26,794 nucleotides of DNA from Clostridiales bacterium (GCA_003539375.1 DPPH01000218.1:1-26794); one strand, 5' to 3'. Counted from the stretch's first letter, positions 8,623 through 16,224 are shown. The notes: generated by a model not told the origin, from the letters alone. Translations and numbers: made by a program.

Positions 8623-9262
8623 ATATAAAAAAGTAAATAGATTGAAATACATATCTCATTTAGATACTATAAGGCTTTTGCAAAGAGCCGTAAGAAGAGC
8701 TGGAGTAAAGGTCTCTTATTCTCAGGGTTACAACCCTCATCCAAAATTTTCCTTCGCAATGCCCTTATCACTAGGTCTTGAAACCTATGGGGATTACATA
8801 GAAATAGAAGTAGAAGATGGGGAAAATCCCAAAACAATAAAAGAAAGAATGAATAAAATTCTACCTGAGGATTTTAAAATAATAGAGGTTAAAGAATCTG
8901 TACATGACAAAACCTTAGCGGCTCGATTGAAAAACGTAATTTATAAAATAGATATTCAATTGGATGATGGAAGTAGAGAAGAATTAGATGAAATTATAAA
9001 TAAATTCTTTCAAGAGGAACAAATAGTGGAGAGAATAAAGATTAAAAAGAGAAGAAAAAAAGTAAAGAGATTTGATGGAAGAAAGTTTATTGAAAAGATT
9101 GAAATAATTGATTTTAAAGATAAATCAGCCCTTCTTAAAGTGTATGGCATTTTTTCAAATGAAGGAGCACTTAAAATGGAAGAACTTGTTGATGTACTAA
9201 AAAGATTGACTTTGAAAATAAAAGATTATAAGATAGTTAGAGAAGACATGATATTTGAATAA
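8606..9262 (+). CDS. TIGR03936-family protein (DUF2344)
   Basis: 218 aa, starting with KYKKVNRLKYISHLDTIRLL and continuing through QGYNPHPKFSFAMPLSLGLE, both hallmarks of DUF2344. This domain is often fused to, or encoded next to, the TIGR03960 radical SAM protein, and the two probably act together. The start lies inside the end of that gene, with AAAGGA upstream, so translation is probably coupled. A Lys/Arg-rich stretch (about 146-158) suggests nucleic-acid contact; this is inference. In many clostridia a ribonuclease G gene follows; here the next feature is the rplU promoter and leader. Confidence 0.9.
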   Translation: MKVIVKYKKVNRLKYISHLDTIRLLQRAVRRAGVKVSYSQGYNPHPKFSFAMPLSLGLETYGDYIEIEVEDGENPKTIKERMNKILPEDFKIIEVKESVHDKTLAARLKNVIYKIDIQLDDGSREELDEIINKFFQEEQIVERIKIKKRRKKVKRFDGRKFIEKIEIIDFKDKSALLKVYGIFSNEGALKMEELVDVLKRLTLKIKDYKIVREDMIFE

Positions 9263-9268
9263 ATTAAC

Positions 9269-9318
9269 CAGTTTATCAATAGATAGTTATTGACAATAAT
9301 CAACTAATTTGATAAACT
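9269..9318. repeat. Inverted repeat enclosing the rplU promoter
   Basis: AGTTTATCAA (9269-9278) and TTGATAAACT (9309-9318) are perfect reverse complements. Between them AGTTATT and AATCAACT can pair further, with one bulged base. The right arm overlaps the -10 box. No T-run follows. It could be an operator or a hairpin in read-through RNA from upstream. Confidence 0.5.
9290..9318 (+). promoter_or_regulatory. Predicted sigma-A promoter for the rplU operon
   Basis: TTGACA (9290-9295), a 17-base spacer and TAAACT (9313-9318). Expected transcription start near 9325, just before the L21 leader structure. Confidence 0.65.
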
Positions 9319-9325
9319 ATTAATT

Positions 9326-9400
9326 CGTAAGTAGCCGCACCAACTAGGTTTTAAAACGAAAGTACCTACACGGGCGAGACTGGTATGAGGAGGTGTATTT
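9326..9400 (+). promoter_or_regulatory. Ribosomal protein L21 leader
   Basis: The 5' UTR of rplU contains TAGCCGCACCAACTAGG, CGAAAGTACCTACACGGGCG and GACTGGTATGAGGAGG, which I recognise as the L21 leader RNA of Firmicutes. Pairings visible include TAGGT with ACCTA and ACCA with TGGT; the latter lies next to the ribosome binding site, consistent with translational autoregulation by L21. Confidence 0.7.
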
Positions 9401-9402
9401 TG

Positions 9403-9714
9403 ATGTATGCAGTAATTGAAACAGGTGGAAAACAGTACAAGGTACAAGAAGGCGAAGAAATAAGAGTAGAAAAGCTTGATGTAGAAGAAGGTAACGAATA
9501 TAAATTTGATAAGGTTATGCTTATATCTAAAGATGGTGATTTGAAAATCGGAAAGCCGTATTTAGAAGGAGCTGCAGTAAATGCAACTGTAGTTAAGCAT
9601 GATAAAGAAAAAAAGATTATAGTATTTAAGTATAAGCCTAAAAAAGATTATAAAAAGAAACAAGGTCACAGACAGCCTTATACTCAAATAAAAATTGAAA
9701 AGATAGAAGGCTAA
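9403..9714 (+). CDS. rplU: 50S ribosomal protein L21
   Basis: 103 aa beginning MYAVIETGGKQYKVQEGEEI, with VVKHDKEKKIIVFKYKPKK and a C-terminal KKQGHRQPYTQIKIEKI, all characteristic of L21, which binds 23S rRNA in the large subunit. An in-frame ATG at 9385 lies inside the ribosome binding site (AGGAGGTG, 9388-9395), so the start is ATG 9403, which also matches the family length. First gene of rplU-prp-rpmA, preceded by its leader RNA and promoter. Confidence 0.97.
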   Translation: MYAVIETGGKQYKVQEGEEIRVEKLDVEEGNEYKFDKVMLISKDGDLKIGKPYLEGAAVNATVVKHDKEKKIIVFKYKPKKDYKKKQGHRQPYTQIKIEKIEG

Positions 9715-9716
9715 TA

Positions 9717-10046
9717 ATGATATCTGTTAAAACTTACAGAAGAAATGAATCCTATATAAGAGTTAAAATATCAGGACATTCATATTTTGATGAAAGTGGG
9801 AAAGATATTATATGCTCAGCAGTTTCCATACTATCCTATACATTATTAAATTCTATTAATATAATAGGAGAAGTACATGAAGATAGTATAAAAATTAAAG
9901 AAAATGAAGCTGAAGGGTTATTAGATATTGAACTATTAAAAAACAATAATAAGACGGATATGTTATTTGAAAATTTTTTAATCGGTATAAAATTATTGAT
10001 GGAAGATTATAGTGATTATATTACACTGGAGCATGAGGAGGTGTAA
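9717..10046 (+). CDS. prp: Ribosomal-processing cysteine protease Prp
   Basis: 109 aa, formerly YsxB. It has the catalytic pair His21 (in SGHSYFDESGKDI) and Cys33 (IICSAVS), spaced as in the Staphylococcus aureus enzyme. Prp removes the N-terminal extension from ribosomal protein L27 before L27 works in the 50S subunit. The substrate gene rpmA follows two bases later and encodes a matching extension. The start ATG lies two bases after the rplU stop, with AGAAGG in the end of rplU as ribosome binding site. Confidence 0.93.
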   Translation: MISVKTYRRNESYIRVKISGHSYFDESGKDIICSAVSILSYTLLNSINIIGEVHEDSIKIKENEAEGLLDIELLKNNNKTDMLFENFLIGIKLLMEDYSDYITLEHEEV

Positions 10047-10048
10047 CA

Positions 10049-10336
10049 ATGTTAAAAAAATTAAATTTACAGTTATTTGCACATAAAAAAGGTGTAGGTA
10101 GTACAAAAAATGGTAGAGATAGTGAATCTAAGAGACTAGGATTAAAAAAAGGCGATGGACAGTATGTTGTTGCAGGAAACATCTTAGTTAGACAAAGAGG
10201 AACTAAAATACATCCAGGAAACAACGTTGGAAAGGGTGGAGACGACACATTATTTGCTAAAGTAGACGGAATTGTAAAATTCGAAAGAAAAGACAAGAGA
10301 AGAAAGCAGGTAAGCGTGTATTCTAAACAAGCATAA
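10049..10336 (+). CDS. rpmA: 50S ribosomal protein L27 with Prp-cleavable N-terminal extension
   Basis: 95 aa. The N terminus MLKKLNLQLF followed by AHKKGVGSTKNGRDS shows the extended Firmicutes form; Prp is expected to cut between Phe10 and Ala11, exposing the mature N terminus that reaches the peptidyl-transferase centre. The rest (RLGLKKGDGQYVVAGNILVR, GTKIHPGNNVGKG) is standard L27. Preceded by GAGGAGG at the end of prp and followed by a terminator. Confidence 0.97.
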   Translation: MLKKLNLQLFAHKKGVGSTKNGRDSESKRLGLKKGDGQYVVAGNILVRQRGTKIHPGNNVGKGGDDTLFAKVDGIVKFERKDKRRKQVSVYSKQA

Positions 10337-10341
10337 ATATT

Positions 10342-10372
10342 AAACCTACCTTAATATATGGTAGGTTTTTTT
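10342..10372 (+). terminator. Terminator after rpmA
   Basis: AAACCTACC (10342-10350) pairs with GGTAGGTTT (10360-10368), followed by further Ts. It separates the ribosomal genes from obg; read-through or a separate obg promoter must exist. Confidence 0.75.
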
Positions 10373-10390
10373 AATGAAGGAAGTGATGAA

Positions 10391-11662
10391 TTGTTTGTAG
10401 ATTATGCAGAAATTGAATTAAAAGCAGGAGACGGTGGCAATGGAGCCGTTGCCTTTAGAAGAGAAAAATACGAACCTATGGGAGGTCCAGCCGGTGGCGA
10501 TGGAGGCAACGGTGGTAGTATCCTATTTAAAGTAGACGACAGAAAAAGAACTCTAATGGACTTCAAATATAAAAGAATAATAAAGGCTGAAAATGGAGAA
10601 AACGGAAAAAATAAAAATAGGTACGGAAAAAATGCTGAGGATGTTGTATTAAGTGTCCCTAAAGGAACTATAATAAGAGATATTGAGACCAATCAAGTAA
10701 TTGCCGACTTAGTAAAAGAAGACCAGGAAGTAGTAATAGCTCACGGTGGCAGAGGTGGCAGGGGCAACACTAAATTTAAAACTTCAACGAGAAGGGCACC
10801 AAGATTTGCTGAACCAGGAAGAAAAGGTGAAGAAATAAAAGTTGTATTAGAACTTAAATTAATTGCAGATGTAGGACTTGTGGGATTTCCAAATGTAGGA
10901 AAATCTACCCTGCTATCTAAAATTTCTTCTGCCAAACCAAAGATTGATAATTATCATTTTACAACTCTAAAACCTAATTTAGGAGTAGTACATTTAGATG
11001 AAGATAAAAGTTTTGTAGTTGCGGATATACCAGGTTTAATTGAAGGAGCTTCAGAAGGTACGGGACTAGGACATGATTTTTTAAGACACATTGAAAGAAC
11101 CAAAATTCTTGCCCACGTTATAGATTCTTCTGGATTTGAAGGTAGAGATCCGATTGATGATTTCAATAAAATTAATAGCGAGTTAAAAAGTTACAGCGAA
11201 GAGTTAAGTAATAAGAAACAAATAATAGTTTTAAATAAAATAGATTTGGTACAAGACAAGAAACAAATTGAAGAACTAAAGAATTTATTTGAAAAAAATT
11301 ATGATGTTTATGAGATATCTGCTATTTCAGGAGAAAATTTAAAGGCTCTACTCTATAAACTTTATGAAGAAGTATTAAACACAGAAGAAGAAATAATATT
11401 TTATGAAGAGACGGATTATAAAGTATATAAAGAGAAAGAAATTGATACAATTAATGTTAGAAAAGAAAATGATAAGTATGTAGCAGACGGGTATTTCTTA
11501 GAAAGATTAGTTGACTCTACTAATTTTACAGATTATGAATCTTTAAAGCATTTTCAAAAAGTTTTAAAAGATAAAAAAGTAATTGAAAGGTTAGAAAATT
11601 TAGGAGCAAAAGAAGGAGATACAGTTTCCGTTTGCGGTATAGAATTTGATTTTATAGAATAG
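10391..11662 (+). CDS. obg: Obg GTPase (ribosome assembly)
   Basis: 423 aa from TTG 10391, preceded by GAAGGAAG. An in-frame ATG at 10358 lies in the terminator hairpin and would add eleven unconserved residues; family proteins begin MFVDYAEIELKAGDGGNG. Domains: glycine-rich Obg fold (1-158); G domain with Walker A GFPNVGKS (165-172), YHFTTL, DIPGLIEGASEGTGLG, NKIDL and SAISGENL; C-terminal OCT domain (about 345-423; DGYFLERLVDSTNF). Obg is an essential GTPase in 50S maturation and, in Bacillus, linked to sporulation and stress signalling. yhbY follows, another 50S assembly factor. Confidence 0.96.
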   Translation: MFVDYAEIELKAGDGGNGAVAFRREKYEPMGGPAGGDGGNGGSILFKVDDRKRTLMDFKYKRIIKAENGENGKNKNRYGKNAEDVVLSVPKGTIIRDIETNQVIADLVKEDQEVVIAHGGRGGRGNTKFKTSTRRAPRFAEPGRKGEEIKVVLELKLIADVGLVGFPNVGKSTLLSKISSAKPKIDNYHFTTLKPNLGVVHLDEDKSFVVADIPGLIEGASEGTGLGHDFLRHIERTKILAHVIDSSGFEGRDPIDDFNKINSELKSYSEELSNKKQIIVLNKIDLVQDKKQIEELKNLFEKNYDVYEISAISGENLKALLYKLYEEVLNTEEEIIFYEETDYKVYKEKEIDTINVRKENDKYVADGYFLERLVDSTNFTDYESLKHFQKVLKDKKVIERLENLGAKEGDTVSVCGIEFDFIE

Positions 11663-11674
11663 GAGGGGATTAAT

Positions 11675-11968
11675 ATTTTATCAGGAAAAGAAAGAAGCTA
11701 TTTAAAATCTTTAGCAAACAAATTAGAACCAATTATGCAGATAGGTAAAAACGGGTTAACTGAAGATGTTTTAAAAAGCATAGACGAAGCTTTGGAAGCT
11801 AGAGAATTAATAAAAATTAATCTATTAAATAACAGTTTACTTGACACTAAAGAAACTGCCTTAGAAATATGTGACAGTTTAAAGGCAGAATATATTCAAA
11901 GTATAGGAAACAAAATAATTATTTATAGAGAATCAGAAGAAAAAGTAATAGAACTACCAAAAAAATGA
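11675..11968 (+). CDS. yhbY: YhbY-family (CRM domain) RNA-binding protein, apparent ATT start
   Basis: 97 aa if started at ATT 11675. The family begins ML[TS]GKQRSYLRSLAN; here the frame reads (M)LSGKERSYLKSLANKLEPIMQIGKNGLTE with the conserved region beginning straight after the ATT. The frame opens at the obg stop codon (11660-11662) and has no ATG, GTG or TTG until ATG 11735, which would cut off 20 conserved residues, including the first helix of the CRM domain. AGGAGGGG (11661-11668) sits 6 bases before the ATT, ideal spacing. CRM proteins such as YhbY bind pre-50S particles. It overlaps no other gene and ends in a strong terminator. The gene identity is secure; the start codon is an inference. 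Confidence 0.88.
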   Translation: MLSGKERSYLKSLANKLEPIMQIGKNGLTEDVLKSIDEALEARELIKINLLNNSLLDTKETALEICDSLKAEYIQSIGNKIIIYRESEEKVIELPKK

Positions 11969-11990
11969 AGTCAATATTGACTTCATTTTT
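11961..11990. terminator. Bidirectional terminator between yhbY and the tetR-type gene
   Basis: A perfect palindrome, AAAAATGAAGTCAA (11961-11974) against TTGACTTCATTTTT (11977-11990), with T-runs on both strands between convergent genes. Confidence 0.8.
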
Positions 11991-12642
11991 ATATAAGTAG
12001 TTTTAAGTTCTTTTTATTTACATCTTCAGCATAGGTTTTAGATTCTTCAATAAATCTGCTTACGTCTTCATTAGAGTAACCAAATAATCGAGGAGTACAA
12101 CCTATAAGTATATCTATAAGACCATCAAGTTCAAGATCAATCGTATTTCTAAAATATTTTCTCAAGATATTATATCTACCACCGGTTTCTAAAGCTGCAA
12201 AAGCAGTAATAAGGTTTTTATTATTAATTCTTTTGACTTTTTCGTTAATGAGATTGTAATTTTTCTCTACGTAATCTTCAATTAAATTAAAAATCATATT
12301 GCTATTAATTATTTCTCTAAAAAACCTTTGGTAATTTTCTTGAGTTAAAATTATTTCGAAGAAAATCCTCTCTTTTGCCATATAGAGTTGAATGATGTCC
12401 TTATCATTATCAGGATAGGTATTTTTGACTTCCTGTTCAATCTCCTTTAAAAACCCTATGAATATTGACTTGGCTATATTGTCTTTGCTTTTAAAATAAT
12501 AAGAAATAAGACCAAGATTTACATCAGCTAAATCAGCAATACCTTGAACGGTGGTTTTTCTGTAACCATTAAAGTAAAACAAAGATTTTGAAGCTTGAAT
12601 TATTTTATTTTTCGTTTTTAATCCTTTTCTATATCTTCCCAT
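11989..12642 (-). CDS. TetR/AcrR-family transcriptional regulator
   Basis: 217 aa. Residues about 8-55 form the TetR helix-turn-helix: KNKIIQASKSLFYFNGYRKT, then VQGIADLADVNLGLISYYFKSKDNI, the canonical recognition helix with YYF-K-K. The C-terminal ligand domain (about 65-217) is not recognisable to a subgroup, so the inducer and targets are unknown. It is divergent from thyX but, given thyX's housekeeping role, control of its own promoter or a distant gene is as likely. ATG start with GAGAGG upstream. No membrane transporter lies next to it. Confidence 0.9.
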   Translation of the reverse strand: MGRYRKGLKTKNKIIQASKSLFYFNGYRKTTVQGIADLADVNLGLISYYFKSKDNIAKSIFIGFLKEIEQEVKNTYPDNDKDIIQLYMAKERIFFEIILTQENYQRFFREIINSNMIFNLIEDYVEKNYNLINEKVKRINNKNLITAFAALETGGRYNILRKYFRNTIDLELDGLIDILIGCTPRLFGYSNEDVSRFIEESKTYAEDVNKKNLKLLI

Positions 12643-12662
12643 ATAATAACCTCTCTCATGTT

Positions 12663-12691
12663 ATAATAACACTTTAATTATAAATTTTCAA
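12663..12691 (-). promoter_or_regulatory. Predicted promoter of the tetR-type gene
   Basis: On the minus strand TTGAAA (12691-12686), a 17-base spacer and TATTAT (12668-12663). It lies about 20 bases before the start codon. Direct repeats TATAATAAC (12642 and 12662) overlap it and could be regulator sites. Confidence 0.45.
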
Positions 12692-12771
12692 CAAATTGAT
12701 AAAAAATTAATAATATTGATAATCCTGTCATTTTACTTTATTATATAATAAATACTAACTTGGAGGAAGAT

Positions 12772-13539
12772 ATGAGAACTGAACTAAATGTTAAATTACT
12801 AAGCTATACGCCTGAACCTGAAAAATTAATATCTGCAGCAGCAAAATTGTGCTATTCTGATGTGTCAGGCGAAAAAATAATGGAAGATTTGAATGAAGAA
12901 AAAGCAAAAAAATTTTTAGATTTTCTAATGGATTTAGGACATGAATCACCAATAGAACATGTATCTTTTAGTTTTTCTATTGAAGGTGTGAGTAGGGTTT
13001 TAACCCACCAGCTTGTCCGACATAGAATTGCAAGCTACAGTCAAAGGTCACAAAGATATGTACAAGAAGGTCAATTCCACTATATTATACCTCCCGAAAT
13101 TGAAGATATTAATGAAGCAAAAGAAATATTCGTACAACAAATGGAAAAAGATCAGGAAGTTTATGACAAACTGTCAGATATATTATATAAAAAACATTTC
13201 GCTGATTTTAATAAAAATAATAGTGAAAAGGAAGCATCAAGACTAGCACAGAAAAAAGCCATTGAGGATGCCAGATATGTCTTGCCAAATTCCTGTGAAA
13301 CTAAAATTATGGTTACAATGAATGCAAGGTCCTTAATACATTTTTTTAATTTAAGGTGTTGCAATAGAGCTCAGTGGGAAATAAGAGAAATGGCTGATCA
13401 GATGTTAATAGAAGTAAAAAAAGTAGCACCTAATCTATTTCATAATATTGGTCCAAGATGTTTAAAAGGTCCCTGCCCAGAAGGGAAGATGACATGTGGT
13501 GAAATTGTAAAAGTAAGGGAAAAATATAAAAAGTTATAG
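12772..13539 (+). CDS. thyX: Flavin-dependent thymidylate synthase ThyX
   Basis: 255 aa from ATG 12772; GGAGG is 5 bases upstream, whereas the longer TTG frame at 12760 begins before the ribosome binding site. The signature RHRIASYSQRSQR (residues 83-95) is the ThyX motif (RHR-x5-6-S-x-R type) that binds dUMP and FAD. EHVSFSFSIEGVSRVLTHQL precedes it, and RCCNRAQWEIR lies in the C-terminal half. ThyX methylates dUMP to dTMP using methylene-tetrahydrofolate and reduced FAD, releasing tetrahydrofolate. Convergent with folC, another folate gene. A TATAAT at 12744-12749 is a possible -10 box, but no well-spaced -35 is evident. Confidence 0.96.
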   Translation: MRTELNVKLLSYTPEPEKLISAAAKLCYSDVSGEKIMEDLNEEKAKKFLDFLMDLGHESPIEHVSFSFSIEGVSRVLTHQLVRHRIASYSQRSQRYVQEGQFHYIIPPEIEDINEAKEIFVQQMEKDQEVYDKLSDILYKKHFADFNKNNSEKEASRLAQKKAIEDARYVLPNSCETKIMVTMNARSLIHFFNLRCCNRAQWEIREMADQMLIEVKKVAPNLFHNIGPRCLKGPCPEGKMTCGEIVKVREKYKKL

Positions 13540-13559
13540 CAATTTGCTATAACTTTTTT
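13528..13559. terminator. Bidirectional terminator between thyX and folC
   Basis: AAAAAGTTATAGC (13528-13540) pairs with GCTATAACTTTTT (13546-13558) around a 5-base loop, with T-runs on both strands between convergent genes. Confidence 0.8.
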
Positions 13560-14830
13560 AATAGTGTTCTTATTTCACCAACCATATAAAAAGATCCTAT
13601 AAATGCGACTACATAATCTTTATCTGAAGATTTAGCTATACTTACAGCTTCTTCGTAGGAACTTAAAGATGTTACCTTATCTAAATTAAATTTCCTATTT
13701 AGAAGATCTTTTAATTTATCAGAAGATATACTACGTGGACTTTTTGGAGTTAAAGTGTATATTCTATCCGATGCATTAATTAGACCTATATTTAAATTTT
13801 CAGGCTTTTTATCTTCAAGCATACCAATGAACAGTAGAAGCTTCTTAGAGCCTAATAAGGGCATTAAAGTATCTGTGAAAGCATCTATACCATCCTTGTT
13901 ATGAGCAACATCAATTATTATTGTTGGATCATATTGAATTATTTCAAACCTTCCCGGGATAAATGCTGACTCAATTCCTTTTTTTAAGCTTTTGTTATCT
14001 ATTTTATAACCTTTATTATTTAAAATCTCTAAAACTTTTATTGAAACCACAAGGTTTTTCATTTGATGTTTACCCTTAAAATTCATAGTGAAATTATTTA
14101 TATTAAAAATATCACTTGTATAATTGAGTTTATCTTGAGAATTAATTTTTAAATTTTCAGATATAGGAATATAAACTTTTGAATTTTTTATATCAGCCTG
14201 GGTTTTAATTACATTTAGAATTTCTTCTGATTGAGGGTATACTACAACTGTATTATTATCCTTTATGATACCAGATTTTTCATAGGCAATCTTTTCTAGA
14301 GTATCACCTAGATACTCGGTATGCTCAAGACTAATTGATGCTATAACAGATACTAAAGAATTTTCTATAACATTTGTAGCATCAAATCTTCCGCCCAATC
14401 CCACTTCAAGAACTAGGAAATCAACTTCTTTTCTAAAAAAATATAGAAAACCAATGGCTGTAACTATTTCAAACTCTGTTGGATGAGAATAACCCTCCTG
14501 TAAAATTTCTTCGACAGCTTTTTTTACGTCTGTAGTTGTTGTAGCTAAATCATTTCTAGATATTTCTTGATCGTCAATTTGGATTCTTTCGGTGAATCTT
14601 TCTAAATAAGGGGATATAAAAAATCCCGTTCTATAACCGGACTCTGTTAAAACTGAACGTATCATTGTAGAAATTGAACCTTTTCCATTGGTTCCGGCTA
14701 CATGTATTATTTTTAAGTTATTTTGGGGATTACCTAATTTATTCATTAATCTTTTAATATTATCTAAACCTAATTTACTGCCAAATCTATAAGTAGAATG
14801 TATATAATTTATTGCTTCATTATAATCCAT
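13547..14830 (-). CDS. folC: Folylpolyglutamate synthase / dihydrofolate synthase
   Basis: 427 aa Mur-ligase-type enzyme. The P-loop HVAGTNGKGS (Lys50) is followed by YLERFTERIQID, EVGLGGRFDATNVI and HTEYLGDTLEKIAYEKSGIIK, all FolC signatures. It adds glutamates to folates with ATP, and many bacterial versions also make dihydrofolate from dihydropteroate; whether this one does both is not readable. ATG start with CAGGAGG at good spacing. Monocistronic as seen here, facing thyX across a shared terminator. Confidence 0.95.
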   Translation of the reverse strand: MDYNEAINYIHSTYRFGSKLGLDNIKRLMNKLGNPQNNLKIIHVAGTNGKGSISTMIRSVLTESGYRTGFFISPYLERFTERIQIDDQEISRNDLATTTTDVKKAVEEILQEGYSHPTEFEIVTAIGFLYFFRKEVDFLVLEVGLGGRFDATNVIENSLVSVIASISLEHTEYLGDTLEKIAYEKSGIIKDNNTVVVYPQSEEILNVIKTQADIKNSKVYIPISENLKINSQDKLNYTSDIFNINNFTMNFKGKHQMKNLVVSIKVLEILNNKGYKIDNKSLKKGIESAFIPGRFEIIQYDPTIIIDVAHNKDGIDAFTDTLMPLLGSKKLLLFIGMLEDKKPENLNIGLINASDRIYTLTPKSPRSISSDKLKDLLNRKFNLDKVTSLSSYEEAVSIAKSSDKDYVVAFIGSFYMVGEIRTLLKKL

Positions 14831-14949
14831 AAAGTCCTCCTGTAAGTACTAGTATTTATATATTTTACATTATGTATAAAAAAATTCAATAATATATTTG
14901 AAATATAAGAAAAAATATGATAGTCTTTGACTTGAAAATAAAATATTTG

Positions 14950-15120
14950 TTTTTAGGTTTTAAATTAAAAGGGAAAGCGGTTTAAATCCGCTGCAGCCCC
15001 CGCTACTGTAATAGTTTATCATCTCTATATACCACTTAAAGGGAAGGTTGAGATGAGAATATGCTTAAGCCAGGAGACCTGCCTAGAAACTTGATACTGT
15101 ACCTTCGGAGGGAAGGAGAC
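14950..15120 (+). promoter_or_regulatory. Cobalamin (adenosylcobalamin) riboswitch aptamer
   Basis: Contains GGGAAAGCGG, GCAGCCCCCGCTACTGTAAT and the B12 box AGCCAGGAGACCTGCC, in the order typical of cobalamin riboswitches. It stands directly before a terminator and the B12 uptake genes, so it should shut off the operon when cobalamin is plentiful. The rest of the gap (14831-14949) shows AT-rich sequence and no clear gene or well-spaced promoter. Confidence 0.95.
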
Positions 15121-15148
15121 ATATAATTTTTATTAGATATGTTAATCC

Positions 15149-15172
15149 CCTAACTTCGAGTTAGGTTTTTTT
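15149..15172 (+). terminator. Riboswitch-controlled terminator
   Basis: CCTAACT (15149-15155) pairs with AGTTAGG (15159-15165), then seven Ts. It is the probable expression platform of the cobalamin riboswitch. A competing antiterminator was not obvious by eye. Confidence 0.8.
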
Positions 15173-15201
15173 ATTTTCAGAATAAAAAATGGAGGATGAT
15201 T

Positions 15202-16179
15202 ATGAAAAGAAAAATTTTAAGTTTAATTGTAGTACTGGTTTTAATATTTACATTTGTAGGATGTGGAAATCAAGAGGAAGTACAAGAGGAAAACCAGGAA
15301 AATCAAGAAGAATTGGAAGAAAATGAAGAAGAACAAGGAGAAGAGGAAAATGAATCCCAATATCCTGTAAAAATCACTGATGGATACGGTAGAGAAATTG
15401 AAATAGAAAAACCCGCAGAAAAGATTATTTCTCTAGCACCGAGCATGACGGAGACGATTTTTGCATTAGGAGCAGGAGACAGGTTAGTAGGGGTAACAAC
15501 ATACTGTAACTACCCTGAAGAGGCTAAAGAAATTGATCAAGTTGGAGATTTTGAAGGTCCTAATCTAGAAAGTGTTATTGAAAAAAATCCTGATGTAGTA
15601 GTTGCATTAGCCATGGGAGACGATGAGAAATCAAAACTTGAAGATGCCGGTATAACAGTTTTCCTTCAAGATCCCCAGAATTTAGGTGAAGTTTTTGATA
15701 ACATAAAAAAAATTGGAACTATCTTAGGATTACAAGAAGAAGCAGAATCTTTAACTTCTAATATGAATGCAAAAAAAGATTCTATTGTTGAAACTGTAAG
15801 TAATTACGATAGTAAAAAAGTATTTTATGAGGTATGGAGTGAACCTTTGATGACGGCTGGGCCAGGTAGTATTTTAGATGAAATGATTAACTTGTCAAAT
15901 GGTGAAAATATTGCTTATGATGCAGAATCTTTGTATCCTGAATACAGTTTGGAACTTTTAATAGAAAGAAATCCGGAAGTTTATTTAACTGCTGATGACG
16001 GTTTTAAAACTGTAGAAGACATAAAAAATAGAGAAGGTTATGAAAATATTACCGCTATTAAAGAAAATAATATATACATGTTGCATCCTGATATTGTTTC
16101 AAGAACAGGACCTAGAATAATAGAAGGTTTAGAAATGATAGCCCAAGCTATACATCCTGAAGCATTTCAAGGTAAATAA
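15202..16179 (+). CDS. btuF: Cobalamin ABC transporter substrate-binding lipoprotein
   Basis: 325 aa. Starts at ATG 15202, six bases after GGAGG; an ATG at 15196 touches the ribosome binding site. Residues 1-20 are a lipoprotein signal peptide ending FVGC, with Cys21 as lipidation site. Residues about 23-53 are an extremely acidic Glu/Gln/Asn-rich linker. The mature domain (PAEKIISLAPSMTETIFALG, VGVTTYCNYPEEA, then the C-terminal RTGPRIIEGLE) is the class III helical-backbone binding fold used for cobalamin, haem and siderophores. The cobalamin riboswitch upstream makes corrinoid the likely ligand. A hairpin separates it from btuC. Confidence 0.93.
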   Translation: MKRKILSLIVVLVLIFTFVGCGNQEEVQEENQENQEELEENEEEQGEEENESQYPVKITDGYGREIEIEKPAEKIISLAPSMTETIFALGAGDRLVGVTTYCNYPEEAKEIDQVGDFEGPNLESVIEKNPDVVVALAMGDDEKSKLEDAGITVFLQDPQNLGEVFDNIKKIGTILGLQEEAESLTSNMNAKKDSIVETVSNYDSKKVFYEVWSEPLMTAGPGSILDEMINLSNGENIAYDAESLYPEYSLELLIERNPEVYLTADDGFKTVEDIKNREGYENITAIKENNIYMLHPDIVSRTGPRIIEGLEMIAQAIHPEAFQGK

Positions 16180-16182
16180 ATA

Positions 16183-16210
16183 TTAAAAGGATGCTTAGGC
16201 ATCCTTTTAA
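16183..16210 (+). terminator. Hairpin between btuF and btuC
   Basis: TTAAAAGGATGC (16183-16194) and GCATCCTTTTAA (16199-16210) pair perfectly around TTAG. It may act as a partial terminator or protect the btuF message, giving more binding protein than permease. Confidence 0.6.
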
Positions 16211-16224
16211 AAATAGGTGATTAA

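Noticed and set aside
10358..10390. Upstream ATG for obg giving eleven extra residues
   Set aside because: The codons lie in the rpmA terminator hairpin; the protein family begins at FVDYAEIEL, and TTG 10391 has its own ribosome binding site.
10402..10692. Antisense open frame inside obg (and similar ones in other genes, e.g. 5389-5643, 2831-3121, 20049-20321)
   Set aside because: Shadow frames of strongly conserved genes; no ribosome binding sites and no recognisable protein motifs.
13013..13246. Second open frame on the plus strand inside thyX
   Set aside because: It overlaps the ThyX signature in another frame, has no ribosome binding site and no recognisable motif.
15273..15360. Acidic repeat-like stretch in btuF as a true repeat element
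   Set aside because: It is an in-frame low-complexity Glu/Gln/Asn linker typical of lipoproteins, without exact nucleotide repeat units.
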